From: Candidatus Hydrogenedentota bacterium
GTDB taxonomy: Bacteria > Hydrogenedentota > Hydrogenedentia > Hydrogenedentales > JAGMZX01
Reading direction: 5' to 3'
Length of the DNA: 64,000 nt
Assembly: GCA_029556545.1 (NCBI GenBank)
Contig: JAKQEQ010000042.1
Span: 1-64,000 of the forward strand
A program made the position numbers and the translations under genes. Shown piece by piece: positions 47,750-57,020 of the stretch; the first letter of the stretch is position 1, and each line of letters opens with the position of its first letter. The notes under the pieces are model-generated. The model searched no databases. It saw only the letters and a list, made by a program, of their open reading frames with translations, and had not been told where the DNA came from.

Positions 47750-48099
47750 TTACTCCGACCTCAGTGCAACGGACCGGGATTCCAACGATGAGAGACGCAG
47801 CAATCGCTGGTCATTTGTCAACAGCTCCGCTCCGAGAACCTGCGCTGTTGCTGCGATTATCGCGTCCGGCAGCTTCACACTTTCTCTGCGGCGTATTTTG
47901 ATCGCGGCATATCGAATGTCAGGGGTAAGCTCAACAACGCCGACATCGCCCAGGAACACCCCAATCTCGTCTAGCTTAATAACTCCATCTCTGTGATGAC
48001 GGAGACATAGTACGCGCACGACTCCAGGTCTTCCGCCACCATTCCTCGGAGAAGATAGAGGACGACGTTCGTGTCCAGAACGCGCCTCACCTCTCCCAT
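47750..48099 (-). pseudogene. VapC-like PIN-domain toxin, frameshifted
   Basis: ATG 48099 (overlapping the antitoxin stop by 13 bases) encodes MGEVRRVLDTNVVLYLLRGM, the typical PIN start with the first catalytic Asp, and runs to SVITEMELLS before a TAG at 47971-47973. The remaining PIN domain, DEIGVFLGDVGVVELTPDIR and KLPDAIIAATAQVLGAELLT, NDQRLLRL, continues in another frame to 47750. One missing base near 47975 explains the split. A real mutation or an assembly error are both possible. Confidence 0.8.
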
Positions 48100-48308
48100 T
48101 CTTCGCGCATCCGATGTTGAAAAGCCAACGGCTCCTCGCCGCCCTTCAACTTACCCGAGAACGCCATCAAGTCCACCATCGCCGGCGCCCGCCTTCGAAC
48201 GCCGCCAAGCTGTTGCTCGATTTCCAGCCAATCCCCGTAGGCAATCTGCACGGCTATCGGCTTTCCGGCGTCATCGGTGACAATCTTCTTTCGAATTTCT
48301 TGCATCAC
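48087..48308 (-). CDS. Antitoxin of the VapBC-type pair
   Basis: 73 residues: KKIVTDDAGKPIAVQIAYGD, WLEIEQQL, then a flexible Gly/Lys-rich C-terminus (FSGKLKGGEEPLAFQHRMRE). The 'xxxVxD..GKP.AVqI.Y.DWLeie' layout is typical of small antitoxins paired with PIN toxins. The gene overlaps the toxin start by 13 bases, as in many toxin-antitoxin operons. An inverted repeat around its promoter suggests autoregulation. Confidence 0.82.
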   Translation of the reverse strand: MMQEIRKKIVTDDAGKPIAVQIAYGDWLEIEQQLGGVRRRAPAMVDLMAFSGKLKGGEEPLAFQHRMREEWER

Positions 48309-48328
48309 CGTATTCCATCACAACTCGT

Positions 48329-48360
48329 CGCTTCGTGCGATTATATCACGTTACGAAGCG
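48329..48360 (-). promoter_or_regulatory. Extended -10 promoter inside an 8-bp inverted repeat (probable vapB operator)
   Basis: CGCTTCGT at 48329-48336 and ACGAAGCG at 48353-48360 are perfect inverted arms. Between them, on the minus strand, is TGATATAAT, an extended -10 box, at 48348-48340. The antitoxin ATG is 32 bases downstream. The arrangement fits antitoxin autorepression. The site overlaps the 3' end of the formyltransferase gene. Confidence 0.65.
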
Positions 48361-49215
48361 CATTGGCGCGGGCCGCGGGTCGTCCGGGGCGACTTCCTCG
48401 GGCGAACACACCGGTGTGATGCCCGTATCGATCCAGTGTTGCACCAGGCCGCGCAAGACCGGCGCCATCGCGTAGTACTGCCGCCCCTGTTCTTTCGGGT
48501 TGGCCGTTATCGCCGCCTCGCCCCGGAGGAACGCGGGCAGCACCTCCAAGAGCAGATCAAGCCCCGCCAGCACCACGCGCGCCCGGATGTGGCCAAGCTG
48601 CTCGCCTTGCGCCACGTCCACCACCCGGCGCGCGAGAATAGGGCCCGTGTCGATGCCACGGTCGATGAGGTGCACCGTCGCCGCGGGCTGCATGCCGTAG
48701 TACAGGCTCCATTCGGCGGCGTTCATGCCCCGAACGTGGGGCAGCCACGCGCTGTGCACGTTCAGGATGCCGCCGGGCACGCGTTCGAGGAAGGATGCGC
48801 GGAGTATGCCGCCGCCGGTAAAAAGGGCGTGACGTGGCCCGTATTGGTCGAGGAGGCGCAGCGCCGTCAACGAGTCGAGGCTTGGAACGACGTGCAAAGG
48901 CACGTCGAGTTCGCGACACAGCCGACGCAGACTGCGATGAGGCACGTTCCAGTCATCGAGTCGTTCGCGATACGTCGCGTATTCCGCGTCGTGAACCGTC
49001 GCCGTGCGGAACCCGAGCGCGCTCGCGACGCGCCCGACCGCCTCGGGGCCCAGTCTGCGCCGCCACTGTCGCCACCGTCTCGGCGAGAATTCGTTGACGC
49101 ACAGCACGGCCTTGACGGGCGGCGCCTCGGCCACGCGCCGCTTGAGCGCCCACAGGAGCGCCAGCGCCGTCGGCGCGCGCCGGTAGCCCGCCAGTAGGAC
49201 GACGCCGTCAGCCAT
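48346..49215 (-). CDS. Formyltransferase-family protein (methionyl-tRNA formyltransferase-like fold)
   Basis: 289 residues from ATG 49215, overlapping the upstream gene by 8 bases. The catalytic core of formyl_trans_N is GGGILRASFLERVPGGILNV, HSAWLPHVRGMNAAEWSLYY, with the Asn-His pair (NVHS) and the later Asp in LIDRGIDTGPILARR. It uses 10-formyl-tetrahydrofolate in most family members. N- and C-terminal parts differ from Fmt, and the coupling to a polysaccharide-type toroid protein suggests formylation of an amino sugar rather than of tRNA. Confidence 0.85.
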   Translation of the reverse strand: MADGVVLLAGYRRAPTALALLWALKRRVAEAPPVKAVLCVNEFSPRRWRQWRRRLGPEAVGRVASALGFRTATVHDAEYATYRERLDDWNVPHRSLRRLCRELDVPLHVVPSLDSLTALRLLDQYGPRHALFTGGGILRASFLERVPGGILNVHSAWLPHVRGMNAAEWSLYYGMQPAATVHLIDRGIDTGPILARRVVDVAQGEQLGHIRARVVLAGLDLLLEVLPAFLRGEAAITANPKEQGRQYYAMAPVLRGLVQHWIDTGITPVCSPEEVAPDDPRPAPMRFVT

Positions 49216-50341
49216 GCGTCGCGCCTCCCGCGTCAAGCGCATCGAGACGTCGTTGGAAATCGAGCATCGCATCGACAAAGAATTTCGCGGCCCAATTCGG
49301 GTAGCGCATGGTCAGATAACACCCATATAGCGGATGCGAGCCCGCGATCGCGCCGTGCAGCCGCCGCCCCGGTCGCAGGCGCTGCCGCCGGCACACCTCG
49401 TCCAGCGCCTTCGCCGCGACGTTCAGATAGCGCGGGTCGCCGCCGCGCTCGTACACGCGCAGCCAAGCCGACGCCAACTGGCAGTGGCCCGTGAGGCACA
49501 CGAAACTGAGATCGCCCCGCCAGTCCGCGTCGTAGGAGCCGGCGATGCGCCCCTGTGTCTCGCACCGGCGCAACAGGCGCGCGCAGGAGTCCGCCGCGGG
49601 CGCGCCGTATCGGTCCCAGGCCTCGAGCGCGACGGCGCACTCGAGCAGTCCCTGAAGGATGTAGCCGATGGTGTGCGTAAACGCGGGCGCGCCAGGTCGA
49701 AAGCCCCAATTCACGAACGCGCCGTTCGCGAGCCGATCCGACAAGACCGCTTCCAGGCCCCGTTCCACGCAACGAAGCACCTCGGGGTCTCCAAACTGCT
49801 TCCCATACACGGCGAGGGGCCAGCACACGTGGGCGTAGTAGCTCGGCGAAAATTCCGGTTCATAGGCGTGCTTCCGCCAGCGTCCGTCGGGGTCCTGCTC
49901 GCGGACAAGCCACGTCGCCGCGCGCTCCGCGGCCTCGTGAAACCGCGACTCGCGGCTGTACACGTGCATGACACACAGGCCGAGCAGGATTTGCGCCGTG
50001 TTGAACACGCTGGCCCGCCCGGGCCGCCTCGGGCGATACAGTCCGCCCGGAAACGCGCCCTCCGGCAGTTGCAGCGCCAACAACCAGTCCGCCATTCGCA
50101 ACGCCCGTACCGCATACTCCGGGTAGTCGTAAACCGCCGCCGCCCGCAGCAGCGTCGGGATGATATAGCCCGTTGTCTCGGGATAGGGCGGAAACCACCC
50201 CACAATCGGCACATAGTACGCAGACGACCCGCCCCCGGCGACAGCGTCCTGAGACGCGCACAGCCAGTCCAGCGCCGCGCGGATGCGTTCGGACATCGCC
50301 GCGCGCGCGGCTACGGGCTCATCCGGTAATGGTCGCTTCAA
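49208..50341 (-). CDS. Alpha/alpha-toroid protein of polysaccharide metabolism (unassigned)
   Basis: 377 residues, no signal peptide. A series of helix pairs with small-residue turns: AALDWLCASQDAVAGGGSSA, YPETTGYIIPTLLRAAAVY, ADWLLALQLPEGAFPGGLYR, AATWLVREQDPDGRWRKHAY. Similar repeats build the toroids of prenyltransferases, unsaturated glucuronyl hydrolases and C5-epimerases. No catalytic set can be assigned. Its end overlaps the formyltransferase start; transcribed divergently from the GT4-heparinase operon. Confidence 0.65.
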   Translation of the reverse strand: MKRPLPDEPVAARAAMSERIRAALDWLCASQDAVAGGGSSAYYVPIVGWFPPYPETTGYIIPTLLRAAAVYDYPEYAVRALRMADWLLALQLPEGAFPGGLYRPRRPGRASVFNTAQILLGLCVMHVYSRESRFHEAAERAATWLVREQDPDGRWRKHAYEPEFSPSYYAHVCWPLAVYGKQFGDPEVLRCVERGLEAVLSDRLANGAFVNWGFRPGAPAFTHTIGYILQGLLECAVALEAWDRYGAPAADSCARLLRRCETQGRIAGSYDADWRGDLSFVCLTGHCQLASAWLRVYERGGDPRYLNVAAKALDEVCRRQRLRPGRRLHGAIAGSHPLYGCYLTMRYPNWAAKFFVDAMLDFQRRLDALDAGGATHG

Positions 50342-50411
50342 GATGGGTTCACTCCCGCTTCGCCGAGCAGTCTACGGGAAGGACCGCGCGGGGTGTCAAG
50401 CAACTCGCACT

Positions 50412-50461
50412 TATCCGATCTGTCCGATCGGTCCGATCAGTCCGATCGGTCCGATCAGTCG
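50412..50461 (+). repeat. TCCGATC-GG tandem repeat
   Basis: Six or so units: ttatccgatctgtccgatcg, gtccgatcagtccgatcggt, ccgatcagtcgg. It lies between the divergent toroid and GT4 genes, 30 bases before the GT4 promoter. Confidence 0.75.
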
Positions 50462-50487
50462 GCGGGGGCCCGAAGGCTAATGAACGG

Positions 50488-50517
50488 TTGACAGTCCCGG
50501 AAATATCCCTCTAGAAT
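50488..50517 (+). promoter_or_regulatory. Sigma-70-type promoter of the GT4-heparinase operon
   Basis: Perfect TTGACA at 50488-50493, 18-base spacer, TAGAAT at 50512-50517 (5 of 6). The predicted transcript starts about 20 bases before the GTG at 50545. Confidence 0.72.
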
Positions 50518-50544
50518 GGCGCTCTTGTTTGGGGTTACGACTCT

Positions 50545-51786
50545 GTGCGTATCTTGTTTCTGTGCCAGTACTTCCCCCCGGAGATGGGCGCGCCGGCCGC
50601 CCGCACCTTCGAGCATGCCCGGAATTGGGTGAAGGCGGGCCATGACGTCACGGTCGTCTGCGGCAAACCCAACCATCCCGACGGCGTGGTCCCGCCGAAA
50701 TACCGGGGTCCCCTCCTCTATCGCGAGAACATGGAAGGTATCGACGTGCTGCGGTGCTGGCTGTACGCGACGCCCAACCGGGGCGTATTCAAGCGCAGTA
50801 TCGCGTTCCTGACGTTCATGCTGTCCGCGATGTTCTTCGGCTCGTTCGCGTCCGGGAAATCCGACGTGGTCGTGGCGACGTCGCCCCAATTGCTGTGCGC
50901 CCTCGCGGGATACGTGGTCTCGGTGCTCAAGCGCAAGCCCTTCGTCTTCGAGGTGCGCGACCTCTGGCCGAAACAGATCATCGATCTCGGGGCCGTCCGC
51001 AATCCGATCATCATCGGCCTGCTCACATGGGCGGAGATGTTCCTGTACCGCCGCGCCAAGGCCATCGTCACCGTATCCCCGGCCACGGCGGACGAAATCG
51101 CCGCTCGCGGCATCCCGCGCGACAAGCTCTTCACCGTCACCAACGGCATCAACGAGCGCTTCTTCGCGCCCCGCGGCCGTCTCGGGCCGCTGCGCGACAC
51201 CTACGGCTGGAACGACGACATCGTCGTGATGTACATCGGCACGCACGGCCTGTCTCAGGGGCTTACAACCATTATCGAGACGGCGGAGATGCTCCAGGAC
51301 CGCGAGGACATTCGTTTTGTGTTCGCGGGCCAGGGCGCCGAGCGTGAGATGCTTATGGAAATGGTTCACGCGAAGAAACTGCGCAACGTGCAGTTTCTTC
51401 CCATGCAAACCAAGGAGAAGATGCCCGAATTCTATGCTGCGGCGGACATCTGCCTCGTGCCGCTCAAGAAACGCGACTATTTCCTCTACAACATCCCGTC
51501 GAAGATGTTCGAGATCATGGCGTGCGCCCGGCCCATCATTCTCGGCGTCGAGGGCCAGTCGCTCGAAATACTCAATGAGGCGTCGGCGGGCGTCGCCGTC
51601 GATCCCGAAAACGCGCGCGCGTACGCCGACGCCATCCGCAAACTGGCCGACGACCCGGAGTTGCGCGCTTCCTACGGCAAGAATGGCTGCGAATATGTCT
51701 TGCGCCACTACACGCGCAAGCAGAAGGCGGAACAATATCTCGAATACCTCCAACGGGTCGTAGACAAAAAGCGCGCCTCGGGATGA
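50545..51786 (+). CDS. GT4 family glycosyltransferase (WbuB-like)
   Basis: 413 residues from GTG 50545. N-terminal MRILFLCQYFPPEMGAPAAR, DVTVVCGKPNHPDGVVP; the GT4 donor-site Glu region is IPSKMFEIMACARPIILGVE. The acceptor side includes a short hydrophobic stretch (AFLTFMLSAMFFGSF) typical of membrane-associated WbuB/WcaI-type enzymes that add N-acetylfucosamine or similar sugars to lipid-linked glycans. Coupled (ATGA) to the heparinase-like gene. Confidence 0.92.
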   Translation: MRILFLCQYFPPEMGAPAARTFEHARNWVKAGHDVTVVCGKPNHPDGVVPPKYRGPLLYRENMEGIDVLRCWLYATPNRGVFKRSIAFLTFMLSAMFFGSFASGKSDVVVATSPQLLCALAGYVVSVLKRKPFVFEVRDLWPKQIIDLGAVRNPIIIGLLTWAEMFLYRRAKAIVTVSPATADEIAARGIPRDKLFTVTNGINERFFAPRGRLGPLRDTYGWNDDIVVMYIGTHGLSQGLTTIIETAEMLQDREDIRFVFAGQGAEREMLMEMVHAKKLRNVQFLPMQTKEKMPEFYAAADICLVPLKKRDYFLYNIPSKMFEIMACARPIILGVEGQSLEILNEASAGVAVDPENARAYADAIRKLADDPELRASYGKNGCEYVLRHYTRKQKAEQYLEYLQRVVDKKRASG

Positions 51787-53666
51787 ACACGCTCCGACGC
51801 TATTACGAGACCTTGCGGTGGCTGCGGCCCCGCCAGGTCCGGGCGCGCGTGGGTCTGCGTCTGCGCCGGGCGACGGACCCGCTGTGTTTCCCGCGGCGGC
51901 TCGCCCGCGCGATACGCCGCGAGGGCGCCCCGCCGGATTTCGCGCCGCACGTGCGCGATGGCCGCCTGGGCGGTGTCGCGGCGCGGCCCGCCCTTGACCC
52001 GGAAGCCATCCTCGCGGGCGAGTTTCGATACGCGAACGTGACGCGCCGGTTCCCGGACGCGCCGGACTGGCTCTGCCCCGATCCGGCCCAGCGGTTCTGG
52101 TACTACAACCTGCATTATTTCGAGTACGGCCCGGCGCTGGCGCATGCATGGCGCGACACGGGGAACCGGGCCTATCTCGAACGACTGGAGGCGCTCCTGC
52201 GTTCGTGGCTCGACGCGAACCCGCCCGGACCGACCTTCGCGTGGGACGGCGGCCCCCTTTCCCACCGCATCATCCACTGGTGCGACACGGCCTTTGTGCT
52301 TTCCGGCGAATTCAGCGACCGGGCCATCGCGCGGGCGTTCAAGGATAGTCTGTACACCCAGGCGCTCTACCTCGAAGACCACCTCGAATATCACCTCGGC
52401 GGCAATCATCTGCTCGCCAACGGCGTCGCGCTGCTCCATGCGGGCGCGGCATTCGCGGGACGCGCCGCCGCGCGCTGGCGCGATCGGGGCCTGCGCATCC
52501 TTCTCGAAGAACTGGAAGAACAGATTCTCGATGACGGCGGCCACTACGAGCGTTCGCCGATGTACCACGCGATCGTGCTTGATCAGTGCCTGCGCGCGAT
52601 GCGCCTGGTCCGCGCGGCGGAAATCCCGGAGCCGCCGCTATTGCGCCACAAGATCGTCGCAATGGCGCGTTTCCTCGGCAACGTGCGCGCGCCCGACGGT
52701 GAAATCCCGCTGCTGAACGACGCGGCCTTCGGCATCGCGCGTCCGCCCGCCGCCTTGCTCGAAGAGGCCGCGGCGCTGCTCGACGCGCCCGAACTCCGTG
52801 ACGCGCCCGCAGGCATCGTGGCGCTGCCCGATACCGGCTTCTACGTCGCGCGGCCCCAGCCGGACGATTTCCTCGTGTTCGACGCCGGCCCCGTCGGGCC
52901 GGACTACAACCCGGGCCACGCCCACAGCGACACGCTTTCCTTCGAGTTGTCCCTCGGCGGACGGCGCGTCGTCGTCGATTCGGGAACGTTCAGCTACGCC
53001 GCCGACCCGTGGCGCGAATACTGCCAGAGCACGCGCGCCCACAACACCGTGATGATCGACGGCGTCGAGCAGACGGAAAAATGGGGACCTTGGCATTTCC
53101 GGGTCGCGCGCCGGGCGAAGCCCGCGGACGTGGACTGGTACGAACACGAGGGGCTCGTCGTGTTCCAGGGGAGTCATACCGGCTATGACCACCTGCCCGG
53201 CGGGCCGCGCCACGTGCGGCGCGTGTTGCTTATCGAGGCGCGCCACTGGGTCGTCTACGACGAGGTGTGGGGCGCGGGCGATCACGTCGCTGAGAGTTTC
53301 CTGCATTTCCATCCCGAGGTGACCTTGACCGACGACGGCGCGTCCTGGCGGGCCGATGCGTCCGGCCACGATTTGCGCGTCCTCTTCTTCGGCGAGGGCG
53401 CGGTCGAGCGGCTTCCCGCGACGGAGTCGCCACCCCAGGGGTGGTATTGCCCCGAGTTCGGCCTGCGATTGCCCCAGGCGGTCTTGCGCGCGACGGCGCG
53501 CGGCCAGCTCCCGCTGCGCTTCGGCTGGGCGCTGTTGCCGGGGGTGCAAGAGGCGGAAATCGCTATCGAAACATCGCAGAAATACATCGCCCTGCGGTGC
53601 CGTTTCGATGACGCGACATACCTGTTGCGCCAGACCCGAGGCGGGCGATTCCATCGCGCGCCGTAG
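51783..53666 (+). CDS. Heparinase II/III-family protein
   Basis: 627 residues, no signal peptide. The N-terminal toroid has [40 protein letters not shown] and [20 protein letters not shown], with [20 protein letters not shown] (Tyr/His of the lyase centre). The C-terminal beta-sheet domain has [20 protein letters not shown] and [20 protein letters not shown]. Although the family cleaves uronic-acid polysaccharides, members encoded beside glycosyltransferases are thought to act in capsule or exopolysaccharide biosynthesis. The start overlaps the GT4 stop. Confidence 0.92.
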   Translation: MNTLRRYYETLRWLRPRQVRARVGLRLRRATDPLCFPRRLARAIRREGAPPDFAPHVRDGRLGGVAARPALDPEAILAGEFRYANVTRRFPDAPDWLCPDPAQRFWYYNLHYFEYGPALAHAWRDTGNRAYLERLEALLRSWLDANPPGPTFAWDGGPLSHRIIHWCDTAFVLSGEFSDRAIARAFKDSLYTQALYLEDHLEYHLGGNHLLANGVALLHAGAAFAGRAAARWRDRGLRILLEELEEQILDDGGHYERSPMYHAIVLDQCLRAMRLVRAAEIPEPPLLRHKIVAMARFLGNVRAPDGEIPLLNDAAFGIARPPAALLEEAAALLDAPELRDAPAGIVALPDTGFYVARPQPDDFLVFDAGPVGPDYNPGHAHSDTLSFELSLGGRRVVVDSGTFSYAADPWREYCQSTRAHNTVMIDGVEQTEKWGPWHFRVARRAKPADVDWYEHEGLVVFQGSHTGYDHLPGGPRHVRRVLLIEARHWVVYDEVWGAGDHVAESFLHFHPEVTLTDDGASWRADASGHDLRVLFFGEGAVERLPATESPPQGWYCPEFGLRLPQAVLRATARGQLPLRFGWALLPGVQEAEIAIETSQKYIALRCRFDDATYLLRQTRGGRFHRAP

Positions 53667-53781
53667 GCCGCAGGTTTGCGGGGAATCGCTCCGGTCTTCT
53701 ACAATAACGCCGTCTAACCGGTCCGTGGGTGCGGCTGTCTTTCCCCCAAGTTGTAGCGGATCAAGCAAGAGGAACTGTGCA

Positions 53782-56052
53782 ATGGCTTTCGATTTCGACG
53801 TGATTCAAACGGTGTATGGGCGGCTTCCCGAGCGTGTGGCGGCGGCGCGCAAGCTGCTCGGACGGCCCATGACGCTCGCCGAGAAGACACTTTATGCCCA
53901 CCTCTGGGAAGGGACGCCGACGCAAGTCCACACCCGCGGCGAATCCTACGTGAACTTCGCGCCGGACCGCGTCGCCATGCAGGACGCCACCGCGCAGATG
54001 GCGCTGCTCCAGTTCATGCAGGCGGGCAAGCCGAAGACCGCGGTGCCGTCGACGGTCCATTGCGACCACTTGATCCAGGCGGAGACCGGCGCGGCGGCGG
54101 ACCTCAAGAAATCGCTCGACATGAACCGCGAGGTCTTCGATTTTCTGGCGTCGGTCTCCAACAAGTACGGCATCGGCTTCTGGAAGCCGGGCGCGGGCAT
54201 TATCCATCAGGTGGTCCTCGAAAACTATGCGTTCCCCGGCGGCATGATGATCGGCACCGATTCGCATACGCCGAACGCGGGCGGGCTCGGGATGCTCGCC
54301 GTCGGTGTCGGCGGCGCGGACGCGGTGGACGTCATGGCGGGTATGGCGTGGGAACTTAAGTTCCCGAAGCTGATCGGAGTGCATCTCACGGGCCACCTGA
54401 GCGGCTGGGCCTCGCCCAAGGACGTGATCTTGAAGGTCGCGGGCATCCTCACCGTAAAGGGCGGCACGGGCGCGATCGTCGAGTACTTCGGCGAAGGCGC
54501 GGAGAACCTGTCCTGCACGGGCAAGGGCACCATCTGCAACATGGGCGCCGAGGTCGGCGCGACCACCTCGACCTTCGCGTTCGACGAGTCGATGCTGCGG
54601 TATCTCGAGGCGACGGCGCGCCCGGACGTGGCCGAGGCCGCGCGGCAAGTGGCCGATCACCTGCGGCCCGACCCGGAGGTGTACCGGGACCCGGCGAAGT
54701 ACTTCGACCAGGTGATCGAGATCGACCTGAGCGCGCTCGAACCCCACCTGAACGGCCCCTTCACGCCGGACCGCGCCACGCCGGTGTCCCAGATGCGCGT
54801 CGAATGCGAGAAGTACGGCTGGCCGCGCGCGGTCGAGGTCGGCCTCATCGGCTCGTGCACCAATTCGTCCTACGAGGACATGACGGCGGCGGCCTCGATT
54901 GCGCGGCAGGCCCGCGAGAAGAAACTCAAGGCGAAGGCCGAGTTCACCATCACGCCCGGGTCCGAGCAGGTCCGCGCGACCATCGAGCGCGACGGACTCC
55001 TCACGGATTTCGAGGCCATCGGCGGCGTCGTGCTCGCGAACGCCTGCGGACCCTGCATCGGCCAGTGGGCGCGCCACCGCCACGGCGGCAACGACCAACC
55101 AAACACGATTGTCACGTCGTTCAACCGCAACTTCGCGAAGCGCAACGACGGCAACCCGAAGACGCACGCCTTCGTCGCGTCGCCTGCCCTTGTGACCGCC
55201 CTCGCCCTCGCGGGCGATCTCGCGTTCAACCCCGCCGCGGACAGCCTGATGAACGAAGAAGGGCATCCCGTGCGGCTCGACCCGCCCGCGCCCGTCGAAT
55301 TGCCGCCGAACGGCTTCGGCTGCGACGACCCGGGCTATGTCGCGCCCGCCACGGACGGTGCCGCCGTCCAGGTGGCTGTGCGGCCCGACTCGAAGCGCCT
55401 GCAACTGCTCGAACCCTTCGCGGCCAACACGGAGCCGGCGCTGACCGGGCTGCGGCTGCTGATCAAGGCCAAGGGCAAGTGCACAACGGACCATATATCT
55501 ATGGCGGGACCGTGGTTGCGTTTCCGCGGCCACCTCGACAATATCGCGGATAACACGCTCACCGGCGCGATTAACGCCTTCAACGACGAGCCGAACAAGG
55601 TCAAGAACCTGCTCACCGGCGAATACGGCGAAGTGCCGAAAGTGCAACGCGCGTACAAGGCCCAGAGCGTCGGCACAATTGTCGTGGGCGACGAGAACTA
55701 CGGCGAGGGCTCATCCCGCGAGCACGCGGCCATGCAGCCGCGCCACCTCGGCGTGCGCGCCGTACTCGTCAAGAGCTTCGCGCGCATCCACGAGACCAAC
55801 TTGAAGAAACAGGGTATGCTCGCCCTCACCTTCGCCGACCCGGCGGATTACGACAGAATCCGCGAGGACGACGTGATCGACATCCTCGGCCTCGATGCGT
55901 TCGCGCCCGGCAAGCCGCTCCGTCTCGTCCTGCGCCACGCCGACGGCACCACCGACGAATGCGCCGTGAACCACACCTACAACGACGCCCAGATCGCGTG
56001 GTACAAGGCCGGCGGCGCCCTCAACCTCATCCGCGCCGGCGCGGGGGCGTGA
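53782..56052 (+). CDS. acnA: Aconitate hydratase
   Basis: 756 residues from ATG 53782 (GAGGAA upstream), the length of mitochondrial-type aconitases. Fe-S cluster Cys are in [20 protein letters not shown] and [12 protein letters not shown]. Substrate motifs: [46 protein letters not shown] (swivel domain). Converts citrate to isocitrate in the TCA cycle. Monocistronic as far as can be seen, followed by repeat DNA. Confidence 0.97.
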   Translation: MAFDFDVIQTVYGRLPERVAAARKLLGRPMTLAEKTLYAHLWEGTPTQVHTRGESYVNFAPDRVAMQDATAQMALLQFMQAGKPKTAVPSTVHCDHLIQAETGAAADLKKSLDMNREVFDFLASVSNKYGIGFWKPGAGIIHQVVLENYAFPGGMMIGTDSHTPNAGGLGMLAVGVGGADAVDVMAGMAWELKFPKLIGVHLTGHLSGWASPKDVILKVAGILTVKGGTGAIVEYFGEGAENLSCTGKGTICNMGAEVGATTSTFAFDESMLRYLEATARPDVAEAARQVADHLRPDPEVYRDPAKYFDQVIEIDLSALEPHLNGPFTPDRATPVSQMRVECEKYGWPRAVEVGLIGSCTNSSYEDMTAAASIARQAREKKLKAKAEFTITPGSEQVRATIERDGLLTDFEAIGGVVLANACGPCIGQWARHRHGGNDQPNTIVTSFNRNFAKRNDGNPKTHAFVASPALVTALALAGDLAFNPAADSLMNEEGHPVRLDPPAPVELPPNGFGCDDPGYVAPATDGAAVQVAVRPDSKRLQLLEPFAANTEPALTGLRLLIKAKGKCTTDHISMAGPWLRFRGHLDNIADNTLTGAINAFNDEPNKVKNLLTGEYGEVPKVQRAYKAQSVGTIVVGDENYGEGSSREHAAMQPRHLGVRAVLVKSFARIHETNLKKQGMLALTFADPADYDRIREDDVIDILGLDAFAPGKPLRLVLRHADGTTDECAVNHTYNDAQIAWYKAGGALNLIRAGAGA

Positions 56053-56150
56053 GTTGGCTGCTTTTTGGTGCATTCGTGGTCGGTTAAGCCGCTGCACATA
56101 ACGTCTCCAAGCGTATAACGCATACTTCTTCCTCGTCTGCACGAATTGGC

Positions 56151-56232
56151 CTGGATTCCCGCTTCCGCGGGAATGACGGAGAAGAGGGCCAAATTCGCCC
56201 CCGGCGTCATTCCCGCGGAAGCGGGAATCCAG
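56151..56232 (+). repeat. REPIN-like inverted pair of CGTCATTCCCGCG palindromes
   Basis: Inverted copy CTGGATTCCCGCTTCCGCGG-GAATGACG at 56151-56178 and direct copy at 56205-56232, with 26 bases between. The pair can fold into one long hairpin. Same family as 24367-25164. Confidence 0.9.
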
Positions 56233-56370
56233 AAAGACACAGACAGTGCCCTCAACCGAACACGAATGCTTTTTGGTGTGCTGTTCCGCTATTACCGCTG
56301 GATTGCCGGATTCTTGGCGGAGTCGCGGTCGAATCGCGGCGTATGTTGCGGATAGCGCGGACGACTTGTT

Positions 56371-56582
56371 AGCGCGCTTCAGCGCGCTCCTCTTTGCACC
56401 CTGCTTTAGCAGGGGTGTAGGGGAGTTGCCTTTCCGGACAGGGCGCTTCAGCGCCGCTTTCCGGATGGCTTCAGCGCTGAAGCGCTTGAAAAGCCGCGCT
56501 GAAGCGCGCTCTGGCGGAGGGGAGTCTTCCTTTCACCCCGCATGAATGCGGGTGCAAAGAGGAGCCCGCCGAGGCGGGCTAA
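56371..56582 (+). repeat. CTTCAGC-type palindromic elements, inverted pair
   Basis: Forward unit about 56371-56475 (gcgcgcttcagcgcgctcct, ctgctttagcaggg, gggcgcttcagcgccg) and a second unit in reverse about 56490-56582 (gccgcgctgaagcgcgct, ccccgcatgaatgcgggtgc, gcccgccgaggcgggct). Same element as 30094-30195. No intact gene lies in 56053-56618. Confidence 0.8.
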
Positions 56583-56618
56583 TCAGCCCCTGAGACGCCG
56601 CAGTCGGCAACAGCGGAG

Positions 56619-56900
56619 TTGCACCCGCTTTTTCTGGATGAGAGCGGCCACGACCATCGGCACGTGCCGCATGAGGTTCGGGGAGGGGTGGCGATCCATG
56701 CCCGCGAAGTGTGGCCATTCGTGCAAGATCTGCAATCTCTCGAGCTACATGCTTTCGGAGCGAATCTGGCCCGCTTTGCAGAGGAGTTGAAGGGGACAAA
56801 GCTTCTGGACAGGGATCGCTTCAAATGGGCGCGGCAGAAGGTTCCGATGCCCGAAGAGTCCCGGCGGAAGCAAATTGCGAGGCCCAACCCGAAGCCGGCT
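56619..56900 (+). pseudogene. N-terminal fragment of a DUF3800-like protein
   Basis: From TTG 56619: HPLFLDESGHDHRHVPHEVR, GGVAIHAREVWPFVQDLQSL, AFGANLARFAEELKGTKLLD. The FLDESG...H opening with its metal-binding Asp/Glu is the DUF3800 signature. Only about 90 of the usual 250 or so residues are present; the frame then runs without a stop through unrelated sequence into recD2. I interpret it as a truncated gene remnant next to the repeat block. Confidence 0.6.
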
Positions 56901-57020
56901 TCGGTTGAACTCGCCGGCGGCGGGGAAGCAGCGAAAACCTCGCCCGCTTTTGCGCCGCGCGGTGCGGATGCCGTATCGTTTGCTGGGCGTGGACGGGTGC
57001 ATTTCGAGGGCGGGACGGTT

